64,000 nucleotides of DNA from Noviluteimonas sp052115395 (GTDB taxonomy: Bacteria; Pseudomonadota; Gammaproteobacteria; Xanthomonadales; Xanthomonadaceae): assembly GCA_052115395.1 (NCBI GenBank), contig JBFRGO010000001.1; one strand, given 5' to 3'. Positions 15,792-24,018 of the stretch are shown in pieces (positions within the stretch are counted from its first letter, which is position 1; each line of letters starts with the position of its first letter). The translations under genes were made by a program, and so were the position numbers. Below the pieces are notes generated by a model. It made no database searches. It was not told the origin of the DNA and was given only the letters and a program-made list of their open reading frames with translations.

Positions 15792-17354
15792 TCAGGCCAG
15801 TCCGTGCTTCTCGATGCGCGAACGCAGTTGCGCGCGCGTGATCCCGAGCAGGCGCGCGGCCTCCGACTTGTTGCGTCCCGCGCGTTCGAGCGCCTCTTCG
15901 ATCATCAGGCGCTCCGTATCGCCCAGCGATTGCGACGGGGCGATGCGCACGATGGGCACGGCGGGTTTCGCGGCGGCGATGCCGATCGGCAAGTGCTCGG
16001 CGGTGATCATCCCGCCTTCGCTGAGGATCACCGCGCGTTCGATCGCGTTGCGTAATTCGCGCACGTTGCCGGGCCAGGCGTAACCGGTCAGCGCGGCGAC
16101 GGCTTCATCGCTCACGCCCGCCGCAGGGCGGCCGATGCTCTGGCCCACTTCGTGCAGGAAGGCTTCGACCAGCAGCGGAATGTCTTCGCGGCGTTCGCGC
16201 AAGGGCGGCAGCGCGATGTCGAACACCGCCAGGCGATAGAAGAGGTCTTCGCGGAAGGTGCCGTTGGCGATCGCCGATTGCAGGTCGCGATGGGTGGCGG
16301 CGAGCACGCGCACATCGGCGCGCAGGGTGCGCGTTCCGCCAAGGCGCTGATATTCGCGCTCCTGCAGCACGCGCAGGAATTTGGCCTGCACGGTCGGGCT
16401 CATCTCGGCCACTTCGTCGAGGAACAGCACGCCGCCGGCCGCCTGTTCGAGCTTGCCCGGGTGCGCGGACTGCGCGCCGGTGAAGGCGCCGCGGTCGTGG
16501 CCGAACAGTTCCGACTCCAACAGTTGTTCCGGCAGCGCCGCGCAATTGAGCGCGATGAACGGGCCTTTGCGACGCGTGGATTCGCGATGGATGAAACGCG
16601 CGATGACTTCCTTGCCCGTACCGGATTCGCCGGAGAGCAGCACCGTCGTTTCGGTGGGCGCGACTTTGGTCGCGAGTTCGAGCACTTCGCGCCAACGCCG
16701 CGAACGACCCAGGGTGCGGTGCGCGCTGCGTGCATCGAGTTCTTCGGCGAGGGCTTGTACTCGGCGTTCGAGTTGCGATGCGTGTTCGCGCGCGGCGGCG
16801 CTGCGGCGCGTTTCGTCGGCGAGCGTGCGCGCAAGGCCTTCGTGCGCCAATGCAAGCGACGCGAGTTCGGCGATCACCAGCAGCGCTTCCCCGTGCGATT
16901 GCGTGAATCGCCCGGGCGTGCGCGACACCAACAGCACCGAGCCCAGGCGCCGATCGCGGTGTTGCAGCGGCGCGCGCAGGATCGCGCGATAGCCGCGCTC
17001 GAGCGTGAGCCGGTCGAGCGGATAGGCCAGGTCCAGTTCGGATTGCGCGTCCTGGATGACGACGAGGAAGCGGTCGGCATCGGGCCACAGGGCGGGCGAA
17101 AACCCGGCGCGCGGGAACACCGCGCCTTCGAGTTGTTTGACGTCGTCTTCGCCGGCGGCGGCGACGGCGCGCACCGTGCCGCCCGGTTCGAGCTTCACGA
17201 TGCCCATCGCGTCGAAAGGCACGACCGCGCGGCAGGCATCGGCGACGGCGTCCCACACCGCGCGCACTTCCAGCGAATCGGCGATCGCGCGTGCGATCGC
17301 GGCGAGTGCCGACTGCAGCTCCGATGGCGCGTGTGCGGCCATGGGCCGGATCAT
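15792..17354 (-). CDS. Sigma-54 activator with GAF domain (NorR-like)
   Basis: A 520-residue enhancer-binding protein. A GAF-type sensor spans about 20-170, followed by a coiled coil (175-210) and the AAA+ domain: Walker A GESGTGKE (242-249), the sigma-54 contact loop GAFTGA (289-294) and Walker B FLDEVAE (311-317). A Fis-type helix-turn-helix lies at the end (SEAARLLGITRAQLRSRI). The order is that of NorR, but no flavorubredoxin or hmp gene is adjacent, so the signal is open. The likely target is the barrel-amidohydrolase operon just downstream, which has a sigma-54 promoter. The start at 17342 is also possible. Confidence 0.85.
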   Translation of the reverse strand: MIRPMAAHAPSELQSALAAIARAIADSLEVRAVWDAVADACRAVVPFDAMGIVKLEPGGTVRAVAAAGEDDVKQLEGAVFPRAGFSPALWPDADRFLVVIQDAQSELDLAYPLDRLTLERGYRAILRAPLQHRDRRLGSVLLVSRTPGRFTQSHGEALLVIAELASLALAHEGLARTLADETRRSAAAREHASQLERRVQALAEELDARSAHRTLGRSRRWREVLELATKVAPTETTVLLSGESGTGKEVIARFIHRESTRRKGPFIALNCAALPEQLLESELFGHDRGAFTGAQSAHPGKLEQAAGGVLFLDEVAEMSPTVQAKFLRVLQEREYQRLGGTRTLRADVRVLAATHRDLQSAIANGTFREDLFYRLAVFDIALPPLRERREDIPLLVEAFLHEVGQSIGRPAAGVSDEAVAALTGYAWPGNVRELRNAIERAVILSEGGMITAEHLPIGIAAAKPAVPIVRIAPSQSLGDTERLMIEEALERAGRNKSEAARLLGITRAQLRSRIEKHGLA

Positions 17355-17376
17355 ACGCCCGCGATTTTTCGGCGCG

Positions 17377-18444
17377 TCAGCCGAAATACACGCGTTCGGC
17401 GGCCCATCGGACGGGCGGCGCGGAGAGCAGCAGGTCGAAGGGCCAGTCGAGGGGCATGCGGTCGTAGGCCCAACGCAAGGCGCGCTTGGTGCGGAAGCGC
17501 GGCGCGGCGTCGATCGCGACGGCTTCCGGCGCAGGCCCGCCTTGGCGCAAATGCGCGGCGATCGCGCGGCCGACGGTCCATGCATGTTCCCAGGATGCGC
17601 GGATGCCGCCGGCAGTCACGGGCGAGACGATCCCCGCAGCATCGCCGGTCAGGATGGCACCGTCGCGCGCGAGCGGCCACACCGGGCCGCTGCATGGAAT
17701 CAGTCCTGCGCGCGTGGGGCCGGGCGTCAATCGCAAGGGCAGGCCGCCGGCCTGGCCGACGCGCAACAGAAATGTATCGAGGTCGGGCACGCGCACGTTC
17801 GCCGGATCGTGTCGCAAGGCCAGGCCCGCTTGCACGCCGCCGGGGTTTTGCGCGATCCAACCGATGTAACCGGGCGCGTGGCGTTTGCTGATGAAGCAAT
17901 GCAACGCATCGGGATCGGCGAGACGCGCGTGCGGGAATTCGTATTCGATTCCGTAGAGGAAACCGCGCACGCGCCCGAGTCCGCAAGTCTCGGCGACGCG
18001 CGAACGCGCACCATCGGCGCCGACGAGGAAGCGCGCGCGGCCCGCGCCTTCGACGTGCCATCGATCGCCGACGCGCGTAGCGTCGCGGAAGCTGGTGGCA
18101 AGGCGCAGGTCGACGCCATTCGCGCGCAACTGATCGGCGAGCCAGCGCATGACGCCGGGCGTATCGGTGGTGAGGAAATAACTGCCGGGCGCGGCGAGCG
18201 CGACTTGTTTGAGGTTCGGCGCGTACAACTGCACGCGTTCGACGCGTCGCGTGAGATGCGATGGCAACTCGCCGAGCAGCGTGCGCTCGGCGGCCTCCTT
18301 CACGATGATGCCGGTGGTGCGCAGCTTGTCGCCGGGGTCGGCCTTGCGTTCGAGTACGCACACGCGCAAACCCGATTGCGCGGCGGCGAGTGCGCAGGCT
18401 GCGCCGGCGAAACTCGCGCCGACGACGATGAGGTCATGGTCCAT
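17377..18444 (-). CDS. FAD-dependent oxidoreductase (geranylgeranyl reductase-like)
   Basis: A 355-residue flavoprotein. It has the N-terminal dinucleotide fold (DLIVVGASFAGAACALAAA, then an acidic VLERK end) and the second FAD motif GAILTGDAAGIVSPVTAGGI, as in the geranylgeranyl reductase/phenol hydroxylase superfamily. The central FLVGADGARSRVAE (the DG motif) is present. The reaction is not predictable. It lies 22 bp before the sigma-54 activator gene on the same strand. The ATG at 18444 places the nucleotide-binding strand at residue 5; longer reading upstream runs into the terminator. Confidence 0.75.
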   Translation of the reverse strand: MDHDLIVVGASFAGAACALAAAQSGLRVCVLERKADPGDKLRTTGIIVKEAAERTLLGELPSHLTRRVERVQLYAPNLKQVALAAPGSYFLTTDTPGVMRWLADQLRANGVDLRLATSFRDATRVGDRWHVEGAGRARFLVGADGARSRVAETCGLGRVRGFLYGIEYEFPHARLADPDALHCFISKRHAPGYIGWIAQNPGGVQAGLALRHDPANVRVPDLDTFLLRVGQAGGLPLRLTPGPTRAGLIPCSGPVWPLARDGAILTGDAAGIVSPVTAGGIRASWEHAWTVGRAIAAHLRQGGPAPEAVAIDAAPRFRTKRALRWAYDRMPLDWPFDLLLSAPPVRWAAERVYFG

Positions 18445-18504
18445 GCGCGCAGTGTTCGCGCGCTGCGCGAAGTGACGACGAAACGCATGTGAAGCGAAAA
18501 CGAA

Positions 18505-18531
18505 GAAGGGCGCCTGCGCGCCCTTCTTTTT
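18505..18531 (-). terminator. Terminator after rluB
   Basis: A perfect 9-bp stem, GAAGGGCGC (18505-18513) with GCGCCCTTC (18518-18526), and a 4-base loop. Reading from rluB, the hairpin is followed by TTCGTTTTC. The right-hand side has five T on the plus strand as well. It separates rluB from the FAD oxidoreductase gene. Confidence 0.7.
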
Positions 18532-18547
18532 CATTCAACGCGTCGGA

Positions 18548-20269
18548 TCAACCGCCGCTGTGACGACCGCCGCCGGGGCGACCACCACCACGCGGACCAC
18601 CGGGGCGCGGACCGCCCGGACGCGGGCCACCGGGGCGCTGACCACCCGGACGCGCGCCACCGGGACGCGGACCACCCGGGCCAGCCGGACGCGGGCCGCC
18701 AGGACGGGGACCGCCCGGACGCGGCGCGCGCGGCTTGTCGCCGTACGGGTTGAAGCTGCCGGGATTGGCGTGATCCGACGGGAACGAGGGCGCATTGCCC
18801 GGATGCCCGTAAGGACGCGCACCGGCGCCGCCGCTGCGATTCGGACGATTGCCATCGCGCTCGCCGAACGGACGCGCGGGGCCCGCGCGATTGCCGTCGC
18901 GATCGCCGAACGGACGCGGCTGCCCACCGCCGCGATTCGCATTCGGACCACCGAACTTGTTGCCGCCGCCGCCACCGGGCCTGCCACCACCACCGGGCTT
19001 GCCTGCGCCGCCGGGCTTCGGGCCGTACGGCTTGCGCGGACCGCGCGCGCCGTCGGGATTCTTGTGGCCGGTCGGACCGGTGTCGACGCCTTCGGGCACG
19101 TACCAGGTGCGGAACGCGGCGGGGTTGCCCGCATCGCGTTGTTCGCCCGGACGCATGCGCTGGCCCTGCTGGCGCGGGCCCTTGGGCTTGAACGCCTTGT
19201 TGCCGGCGTTGGCGGCTGCTTCGCCGCTGACCGTCAGGCCACCGTGCGGCTTCTTGCCGCCGCGGCCACCGCGGCGATCTTCGCGCACGTGGTCGAAACG
19301 ACGCAGCTCGCGACCTTCATCGGCGGTGTTGTGCCCGCTGACGTAGCCCGCGGTGCGCGCGCCGCCGAAATGCAGCGTCGACTTCGCCGCCTTGCGCTGG
19401 CCGATGACCGGCATCAGCGTCAGCGAAGAGGGCGTGCCGTCTTCCAGGCCGAGCTTGCCGCGCAAGGTGGCGACCTTGTCGGGCGCCAGTTCCTGCGACT
19501 GGCCGCGCAGCAGCGGCTGCGGCAGCGAGACATCGCCGTAGCGGATGCGCTTGAGGCGCGACACCTGGCAGCCCTGCGATTCCCACAGGCGGCGCACTTC
19601 GCGATTGCGGCCTTCCTTCAGCAGCACGCGATACCAATCGTGCGACTGGTCTTCGCCGCCGCTGACCTTGGTGATTTCGTCGAACTTCGCCGGGCCGTCT
19701 TCCAGCGCGACGCCGCGACGCAGGCGGTCGACCAGCTTCTCCGACACTTCCTCTTCGCCTTCCGGCGGACGCACGCGGCAGACGTACTCGCGTTCGATCT
19801 CGTAGGAGGGATGCATCATCGCGTTGGCCAGCTCGCCGTCGGTGGTGAGCAGCAGCAGGCCGGTGGTGTTGATGTCCAGGCGGCCGATCGCGATCCAGCG
19901 CGCGCCCTTGAGCGAGGGCAGCGATTCGAAGATCGTCGGGCGGCCTTCGGGGTCTTCGCGGGTGGTGACTTCGCCTTCGGGCTTGTTGTAGATCAGCACG
20001 CGCGCCGGTTCGGTGAGCGCGGTGGCGACGAAGGTGCGTCCGTCGATTTCGATCTTGTCGCCGCCGGTGATGCTCATGCCCACCTGGGCGATGGCGCCGT
20101 TGACCTTGACCAGGCCATCGGCGATGCGCTGTTCGAGCGCGCGGCGCGAGCCGAGGCCGGCCTGCGCGAGAACCTTGTGCAGGCGTTCCTCGATGCGCGG
20201 GGCGTCGGCGGGTTGTTCGGGGGAGGCGCCGCGCTTGAGGGAAAGCTTGCGGCGTTCTTGATCACTCAT
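18548..20269 (-). CDS. rluB: 23S rRNA pseudouridine synthase RluB, long tail
   Basis: A 573-residue protein. The S4 RNA-binding domain spans about 26-72, followed by the RsuA/RluB-type synthase domain with catalytic D132 in GRLDINTTG. RluB modifies U2605 (E. coli numbering) of 23S rRNA. After about residue 290 comes a 280-residue low-complexity tail rich in Gly, Arg, Pro and Asn, ending in repeated GGPRP-type units. The catalytic part is normal, and the tail is likely an unstructured RNA-binding extension. It overlaps scpB by 4 bp. Confidence 0.92.
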   Translation of the reverse strand: MSDQERRKLSLKRGASPEQPADAPRIEERLHKVLAQAGLGSRRALEQRIADGLVKVNGAIAQVGMSITGGDKIEIDGRTFVATALTEPARVLIYNKPEGEVTTREDPEGRPTIFESLPSLKGARWIAIGRLDINTTGLLLLTTDGELANAMMHPSYEIEREYVCRVRPPEGEEEVSEKLVDRLRRGVALEDGPAKFDEITKVSGGEDQSHDWYRVLLKEGRNREVRRLWESQGCQVSRLKRIRYGDVSLPQPLLRGQSQELAPDKVATLRGKLGLEDGTPSSLTLMPVIGQRKAAKSTLHFGGARTAGYVSGHNTADEGRELRRFDHVREDRRGGRGGKKPHGGLTVSGEAAANAGNKAFKPKGPRQQGQRMRPGEQRDAGNPAAFRTWYVPEGVDTGPTGHKNPDGARGPRKPYGPKPGGAGKPGGGGRPGGGGGNKFGGPNANRGGGQPRPFGDRDGNRAGPARPFGERDGNRPNRSGGAGARPYGHPGNAPSFPSDHANPGSFNPYGDKPRAPRPGGPRPGGPRPAGPGGPRPGGARPGGQRPGGPRPGGPRPGGPRGGGRPGGGRHSGG

Positions 20270-20985
20270 TGTGTCTGCTCCGACGAGGCCATCTGGGCGT
20301 CGTCATCTTCGGTGACGTCCGCGGTGTCTTCTTCAGTTTCCGCTTCGTCGTGGGGGACAGGGGCATCCGGTTCGGAAGCGACCTGTTCGGGGGGGAGTGC
20401 GGCCTGCGGGCCGGCTTCGGGTTCGAACTGGAATTGCGGTTCGAGCTCGCCGAGGTCCTTGAGTTCGGACAGCGGCGGGAGTTCGTCGAGGCGCTTGAGG
20501 CCGAAGTAGTCGAGGAAGCCCTTGGTCGTGCCGAACAGGGCCGGCTTGCCCGGGACGTCGCGATGGCCGACGACGCGGATCCATTCGCGTTCCTCGAGCG
20601 CCTTGATGATGTTGCTGTTCACGGCCACGCCGCGGACCTGTTCGATTTCGCCGCGCGTGATCGGCTGGCGATAGGCGATCAGCGCGAGGGTTTCCAGCGT
20701 GGCGCGGGTGTAGCGCGTCTGGCGTTCGGTCCACAGGCGCGCGACCCACGGGTGCACGTCGGCCTTGACCTGGAAGCGGAAGCCGGAAGCCAGCTCGACC
20801 AGTTCGACGCCGCGGTCGGCGCAGGCTTCGCGCAGCGTTTCCAGCGCCTGTTCGACCGCGCCGTCGGGCGCCGGATCGTCCAGCGAGAACAGCGCGTGCA
20901 ACTGCGCGAGCGTCAGCGGCTGGTTGGCCGCCATCAGCGCGGCTTCGACGATGCGGGTGATGAAGCTCTGGTCCATTGGAGTCAT
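20266..20985 (-). CDS. scpB: Segregation and condensation protein ScpB
   Basis: A 239-residue winged-helix protein of the ScpB family (RIVEAALMAANQPLTLAQL, then YTRATLETLALIAYRQPITRGEIEQVRGV, which is the most conserved block). A Glu/Pro-rich acidic tail follows residue 190. It dimerises and binds ScpA in the SMC condensin; smc is also in the window at 37.2 kb. It overlaps scpA (ATGA) and rluB (ATGA). Confidence 0.95.
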   Translation of the reverse strand: MTPMDQSFITRIVEAALMAANQPLTLAQLHALFSLDDPAPDGAVEQALETLREACADRGVELVELASGFRFQVKADVHPWVARLWTERQTRYTRATLETLALIAYRQPITRGEIEQVRGVAVNSNIIKALEEREWIRVVGHRDVPGKPALFGTTKGFLDYFGLKRLDELPPLSELKDLGELEPQFQFEPEAGPQAALPPEQVASEPDAPVPHDEAETEEDTADVTEDDDAQMASSEQTQ

Positions 20986-21974
20986 GCGCGGGAATCGTTC
21001 GCGGCGGCGGGTTCTTCGTCGAACTCGCTCGTCAGTTGGAGGGCATCGGGCGTGCCTTCGCCCACGGCGAGGGACTTGACGTAGATCGGGGCGAGGGCGC
21101 GGGCCGGCGTGTCGCCGTGCGCGTCGCTCGGACGGCTGGTGTCGGTGTATTCCTGCACGATCTCGACCAATTGTTCCTTGGCCAGGGTGAGCAGCGCGAG
21201 GAAGGTGACCACCACCCCGAGCTTGCCTTCCTGCACGGTGAACAAGGTTTCGAAGCGGTGGAACTGGCCATCGTCCATGCGCTCGAGCAACTCGCCCATG
21301 CGCTGGCGCACGCTGAGTGCGTCGCGCTTGATCGCATGCTGCGTGAACAACTCGGCGCGCTTGAGCACGTCGCCCAGCGCCAGCAGCATTTCGCGCAGGT
21401 CCACCGGCGGCGGCAGCTTCACCGACGCACGGTCCGGCACGAAGGCCGCCACCGGGACGGTGTCGCGGTCCTGGCGGGGCAGGGCGTCGAGGTCTTCGGC
21501 GGCCTGCTTGAAGCGTTCGTATTCCTGCAGGCGGCGCACGAGGTCGGCGCGCGGGTCGTCTTCCAGGCCTTCCTCGCTCGGCGGGCGCGGAAGGAGCATG
21601 CGCGACTTGATCTCGGCCAGGATCGCGGCCATCACCAGGTATTCGGCGGCGAGCTCGAAGCGCATCTCGTGCATCGCCTGGATGTAGTCGACGTACTGGC
21701 GCGTGATCGAGGCGACCGGGATGTCGAGGATGTCCAGGTTCTGGCGGCGGATCAGGTACAGCAACAGGTCCAGCGGCCCTTCGAAGGCATCGAGGATGAC
21801 CTCGAGCGCATCCGGCGGGATGTACAGGTCCTGCGGAATCTGCAGGACCGGCTGGCCGAGCACCATCGCCAGCGGCATTTCCTGCTGCTGCGGGTGCGTC
21901 GGATTGTGTGTTTGCGGGTGCGCGCCGTTGGCGGGTTCGCCTTCGGGCGCGGGCACGCTCGGTTCGTCGGACAT
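20982..21974 (-). CDS. scpA: Segregation and condensation protein ScpA (kleisin)
   Basis: A 330-residue kleisin. The N-terminal domain carries the signature EVILDAFEGPLDLLLYLIRR and ILDIPVASITRQYVDYI; the C-terminal winged helix includes FTVQEGKLGVVVTFLALLTLAKEQLVEI. ScpA bridges the SMC heads with ScpB. Residues 1-45 are a Pro/His/Gln-rich extension before the usual start of the domain. It is the first gene of scpA-scpB-rluB and is divergent from yciI. Confidence 0.95.
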   Translation of the reverse strand: MSDEPSVPAPEGEPANGAHPQTHNPTHPQQQEMPLAMVLGQPVLQIPQDLYIPPDALEVILDAFEGPLDLLLYLIRRQNLDILDIPVASITRQYVDYIQAMHEMRFELAAEYLVMAAILAEIKSRMLLPRPPSEEGLEDDPRADLVRRLQEYERFKQAAEDLDALPRQDRDTVPVAAFVPDRASVKLPPPVDLREMLLALGDVLKRAELFTQHAIKRDALSVRQRMGELLERMDDGQFHRFETLFTVQEGKLGVVVTFLALLTLAKEQLVEIVQEYTDTSRPSDAHGDTPARALAPIYVKSLAVGEGTPDALQLTSEFDEEPAAANDSRA

Positions 21975-22080
21975 GCGTTATGCGGCCCCCTCGAGGCCAC
22001 CGGGTGGAGCAATGCAGCGCGGACGGCGGGGCCGTGCGCAGCCGCGGAACTCAAAGTCGCTTGCTGGGGGGACCCCGTTT

Positions 22081-22113
22081 GACTGTCGGTCGACTGTCGG
22101 TCGATTTGCGGTC
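22081..22113. repeat. Three 11-bp tandem repeats upstream of scpA
   Basis: GACTGTCGGTC at 22081-22091 and 22092-22102 is followed by GATTTGCGGTC at 22103-22113. It lies in the 272-bp gap between divergent scpA and yciI, about 107 bp before the scpA start. The spacing equals about one helical turn, so it could be a cooperative regulator site; nothing else in the gap is recognisable apart from a possible -10 (TACAAT, 22202-22207) before yciI. Confidence 0.5.
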
Positions 22114-22246
22114 GGGTGCCGGGGTCGCGCGGGCCGCGTCGCGCGCGGCACCGAATCATTGACCCCAAGGTTACGGGGGCGGGCGAGGGCTGTCCACCAC
22201 TTACAATCCCCTTTTCACCAAACGCACCAACGGCAGGAGCATCCGG

Positions 22247-22546
22247 ATGTGGTACGCGATCGAAGGACATGACGGCCCCGGCGTGCTGGAACGCCGCCTC
22301 CAGGCCCGCCCCGCGCACGTCGCGCGGCTGCTGGCGCTGCGGGACGAGGGGCGGTTGCTGCTCGCCGGCCCGTGCCCGGCGATCGATGCCGAAGACCCGG
22401 GCCCGGCCGGTTACAGCGGCAGCATCATCGTGGCCGAGTTCGAGTCCCTGGAAGCCGCGCGCGCCTGGGCCGATACCGATCCTTACGTCGAAGCCGGCGT
22501 CTACCACCGCGTCGACGTGCGCCCGTTCAAGCCCACGCTGCCGTGA
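22247..22546 (+). CDS. YciI family protein
   Basis: A 99-residue protein of the YciI/YCII family (ferredoxin-like fold). It starts MWYAIEGHDGPG and has the conserved His/Asp pair region (RPAHVARLLALRDEGRLLLAGPCP) and the SGSIIVAEFESLEAARAWADTDPY block. The family is mostly uncharacterised. It overlaps bolA by GTGA, as in related xanthomonads, so the two are co-translated. Confidence 0.88.
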   Translation: MWYAIEGHDGPGVLERRLQARPAHVARLLALRDEGRLLLAGPCPAIDAEDPGPAGYSGSIIVAEFESLEAARAWADTDPYVEAGVYHRVDVRPFKPTLP

Positions 22547-22815
22547 CCCGGGTCGAACGCATCCGGAGTCTGCTCGAGGCCGCGCTGTCGCCGCAGTCGC
22601 TTCAGGTCGTCGACGACAGCGCCCGCCACGCAGGCCATGCCGGCGCACGCGACGGGCGCGGGCACTTCGATGTCGACATCGTGAGCGACGCCTTCGCCGG
22701 CCTGCTTCCCCTGGCACGCCATAGAAAGGTGTATGCGGCGCTGGGCCAGATGATGGAGACCGATATCCACGCGCTGTCGATTCGCGCGCGCACGCCGGGC
22801 GAAGACAACGGCTGA
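22543..22815 (+). CDS. bolA: BolA family protein
   Basis: A 90-residue BolA/IbaG-type protein with the class II KH-like fold: the helix VERIRSLLEAAL, the loop HAGHAGARDGRGHFDVDIVSDAFAG with its conserved histidines, and the HRKVYAALGQMMETDIHALSI signature. BolA proteins form Fe-S-bridged complexes with monothiol glutaredoxins and affect iron handling and cell shape. It starts with GTG overlapping the yciI stop. A perfect hairpin (CTTGCTGC-AAT-GCAGCAAG, 22817-22835) follows the stop. Confidence 0.88.
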   Translation: MTRVERIRSLLEAALSPQSLQVVDDSARHAGHAGARDGRGHFDVDIVSDAFAGLLPLARHRKVYAALGQMMETDIHALSIRARTPGEDNG

Positions 22816-22870
22816 GCTTGCTGCAATGCAGCAAGTCCTCGCCTCTTTACACGACGTTTACAGTCCCTTG

Positions 22871-22884
22871 TGAAAACGTTTACA
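22871..22884. promoter_or_regulatory. LacI-type operator before lacI
   Basis: TGAAAACGTTTACA is a near-palindrome of the TGTAAACGTTTACA type with the CG centre usual for LacI-family operators. It lies 31 bp before the regulator's ATG and overlaps a possible promoter (-35 TTTACA 22857-22862, -10 TACATT 22881-22886). The same pattern recurs at 35844-35857. It suggests autoregulation and control of the downstream genes. Confidence 0.7.
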
Positions 22885-22915
22885 TTCCAGCCACGGACGA
22901 ACTTGCGGGGCGGCG

Positions 22916-23947
22916 ATGGGAGACGTTGTCACGATTCGCGACGTAGCGCGGCTGGCCCAGGTATCGGTGGCCACCGTCTCGCGCGCGCTCAACGGCCAGC
23001 AGAACGTGGCCAGCACCGTGCGCGAGCGCGTCCTGGACGCCGCGAAGGAGCTCAAGTACGTCCCGCACCACGCCGCGCGCAGCCTCAGTAGTCGCCGCAC
23101 GCGCACCATCGGTGTCGTCCTTCCCGATCTGCACGGCGAGTTCTTCTCCGAATTGATGCGCGGCATCGACGTCGTCGCGCGCGAGCACGACCTGCATCTG
23201 CTCGTCTCCAGTTACCACGGCCATCCCGACGAACAAGGCACGGCACTGCGCGCGATGCGCGGACGCGTCGATGGATTGCTCGTGCTTTCGCCTTTCCTCG
23301 ACAGCCAGGCGCTGGCCAGCGAACTGGGCCAGTCGCAGCCCGCGGTGCTGATCAACTCGCATCTCACCGGCGTGGGGCTGGGCACCTTGCGCATCGACAA
23401 CTACGGCGGCGCGCGCGAGATGGTCGCGCACCTGGTCGACAACGGGTATCGCCGCATTGCCTTCGTCACCGGGCCGAAGGACAACTTCGACGCCGACGAA
23501 CGCCTGCGCGGTTACACCGATGCATTGGCTCAGCTGCTGCCCGATGCGCAACCGATCGTGTTGCAGGGCGTGTTCGACGAATCCTCCGGCCATGCCGCGG
23601 GCCATGCAGTCCTCAAGATGGATCCGCGCCCCGATGCGGTGTTCGCGGCCAACGACATGACCGCGCTCGGCGTGTTGTTCGCGTTCCACCAGGCGGGCTT
23701 GACCGTGCCCGACGACATCGCCGTCGCCGGCTTCGACGACATCCCGCTCGCACGCTACGTCCATCCCTCGCTGACGACGATCTCCGTCGACATCGCACAA
23801 CTCGGCGGCCGCGCGCTGCGCACGCTGCTTGCGGGCCGCGAAGTTCCCGCGCAACCGACCGAACAAGCCACGCTCATTGCTCCGCACCTGACCGCGCGGC
23901 AATCCACCCAACGCCGCGGCGCCGCGCATCGCCGCGACAGTTCCTGA
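22916..23947 (+). CDS. LacI-family repressor of the glucan locus
   Basis: A 343-residue LacI/GalR regulator. The N-terminal helix-turn-helix is TIRDVARLAQVSVATVSRAL, the hinge helix is in HHAARSLSSRRTRTIGVVLPD, and a periplasmic-binding-protein-like sugar domain runs to about residue 325. It heads a run of co-directional genes for glucan uptake and is probably released from DNA by a glucan-derived sugar. Candidate operators lie just upstream (22871-22884) and at the far end of the locus (35844-35857). Confidence 0.9.
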   Translation: MGDVVTIRDVARLAQVSVATVSRALNGQQNVASTVRERVLDAAKELKYVPHHAARSLSSRRTRTIGVVLPDLHGEFFSELMRGIDVVAREHDLHLLVSSYHGHPDEQGTALRAMRGRVDGLLVLSPFLDSQALASELGQSQPAVLINSHLTGVGLGTLRIDNYGGAREMVAHLVDNGYRRIAFVTGPKDNFDADERLRGYTDALAQLLPDAQPIVLQGVFDESSGHAAGHAVLKMDPRPDAVFAANDMTALGVLFAFHQAGLTVPDDIAVAGFDDIPLARYVHPSLTTISVDIAQLGGRALRTLLAGREVPAQPTEQATLIAPHLTARQSTQRRGAAHRRDSS

Positions 23948-24018
23948 GATTGCGCTCCCCCAACGCGTCGCCCCGTTTTCGAATGTCGAACCAACGCACT
24001 CTGCAGGGAGAGAATCCA

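Noticed and set aside
18560..20509. A 649-codon frame opposite rluB and scpB
   Set aside because: Thr/Arg/Ala-rich mirror of the Gly/Pro/Arg codons of the RluB tail; no independent evidence.
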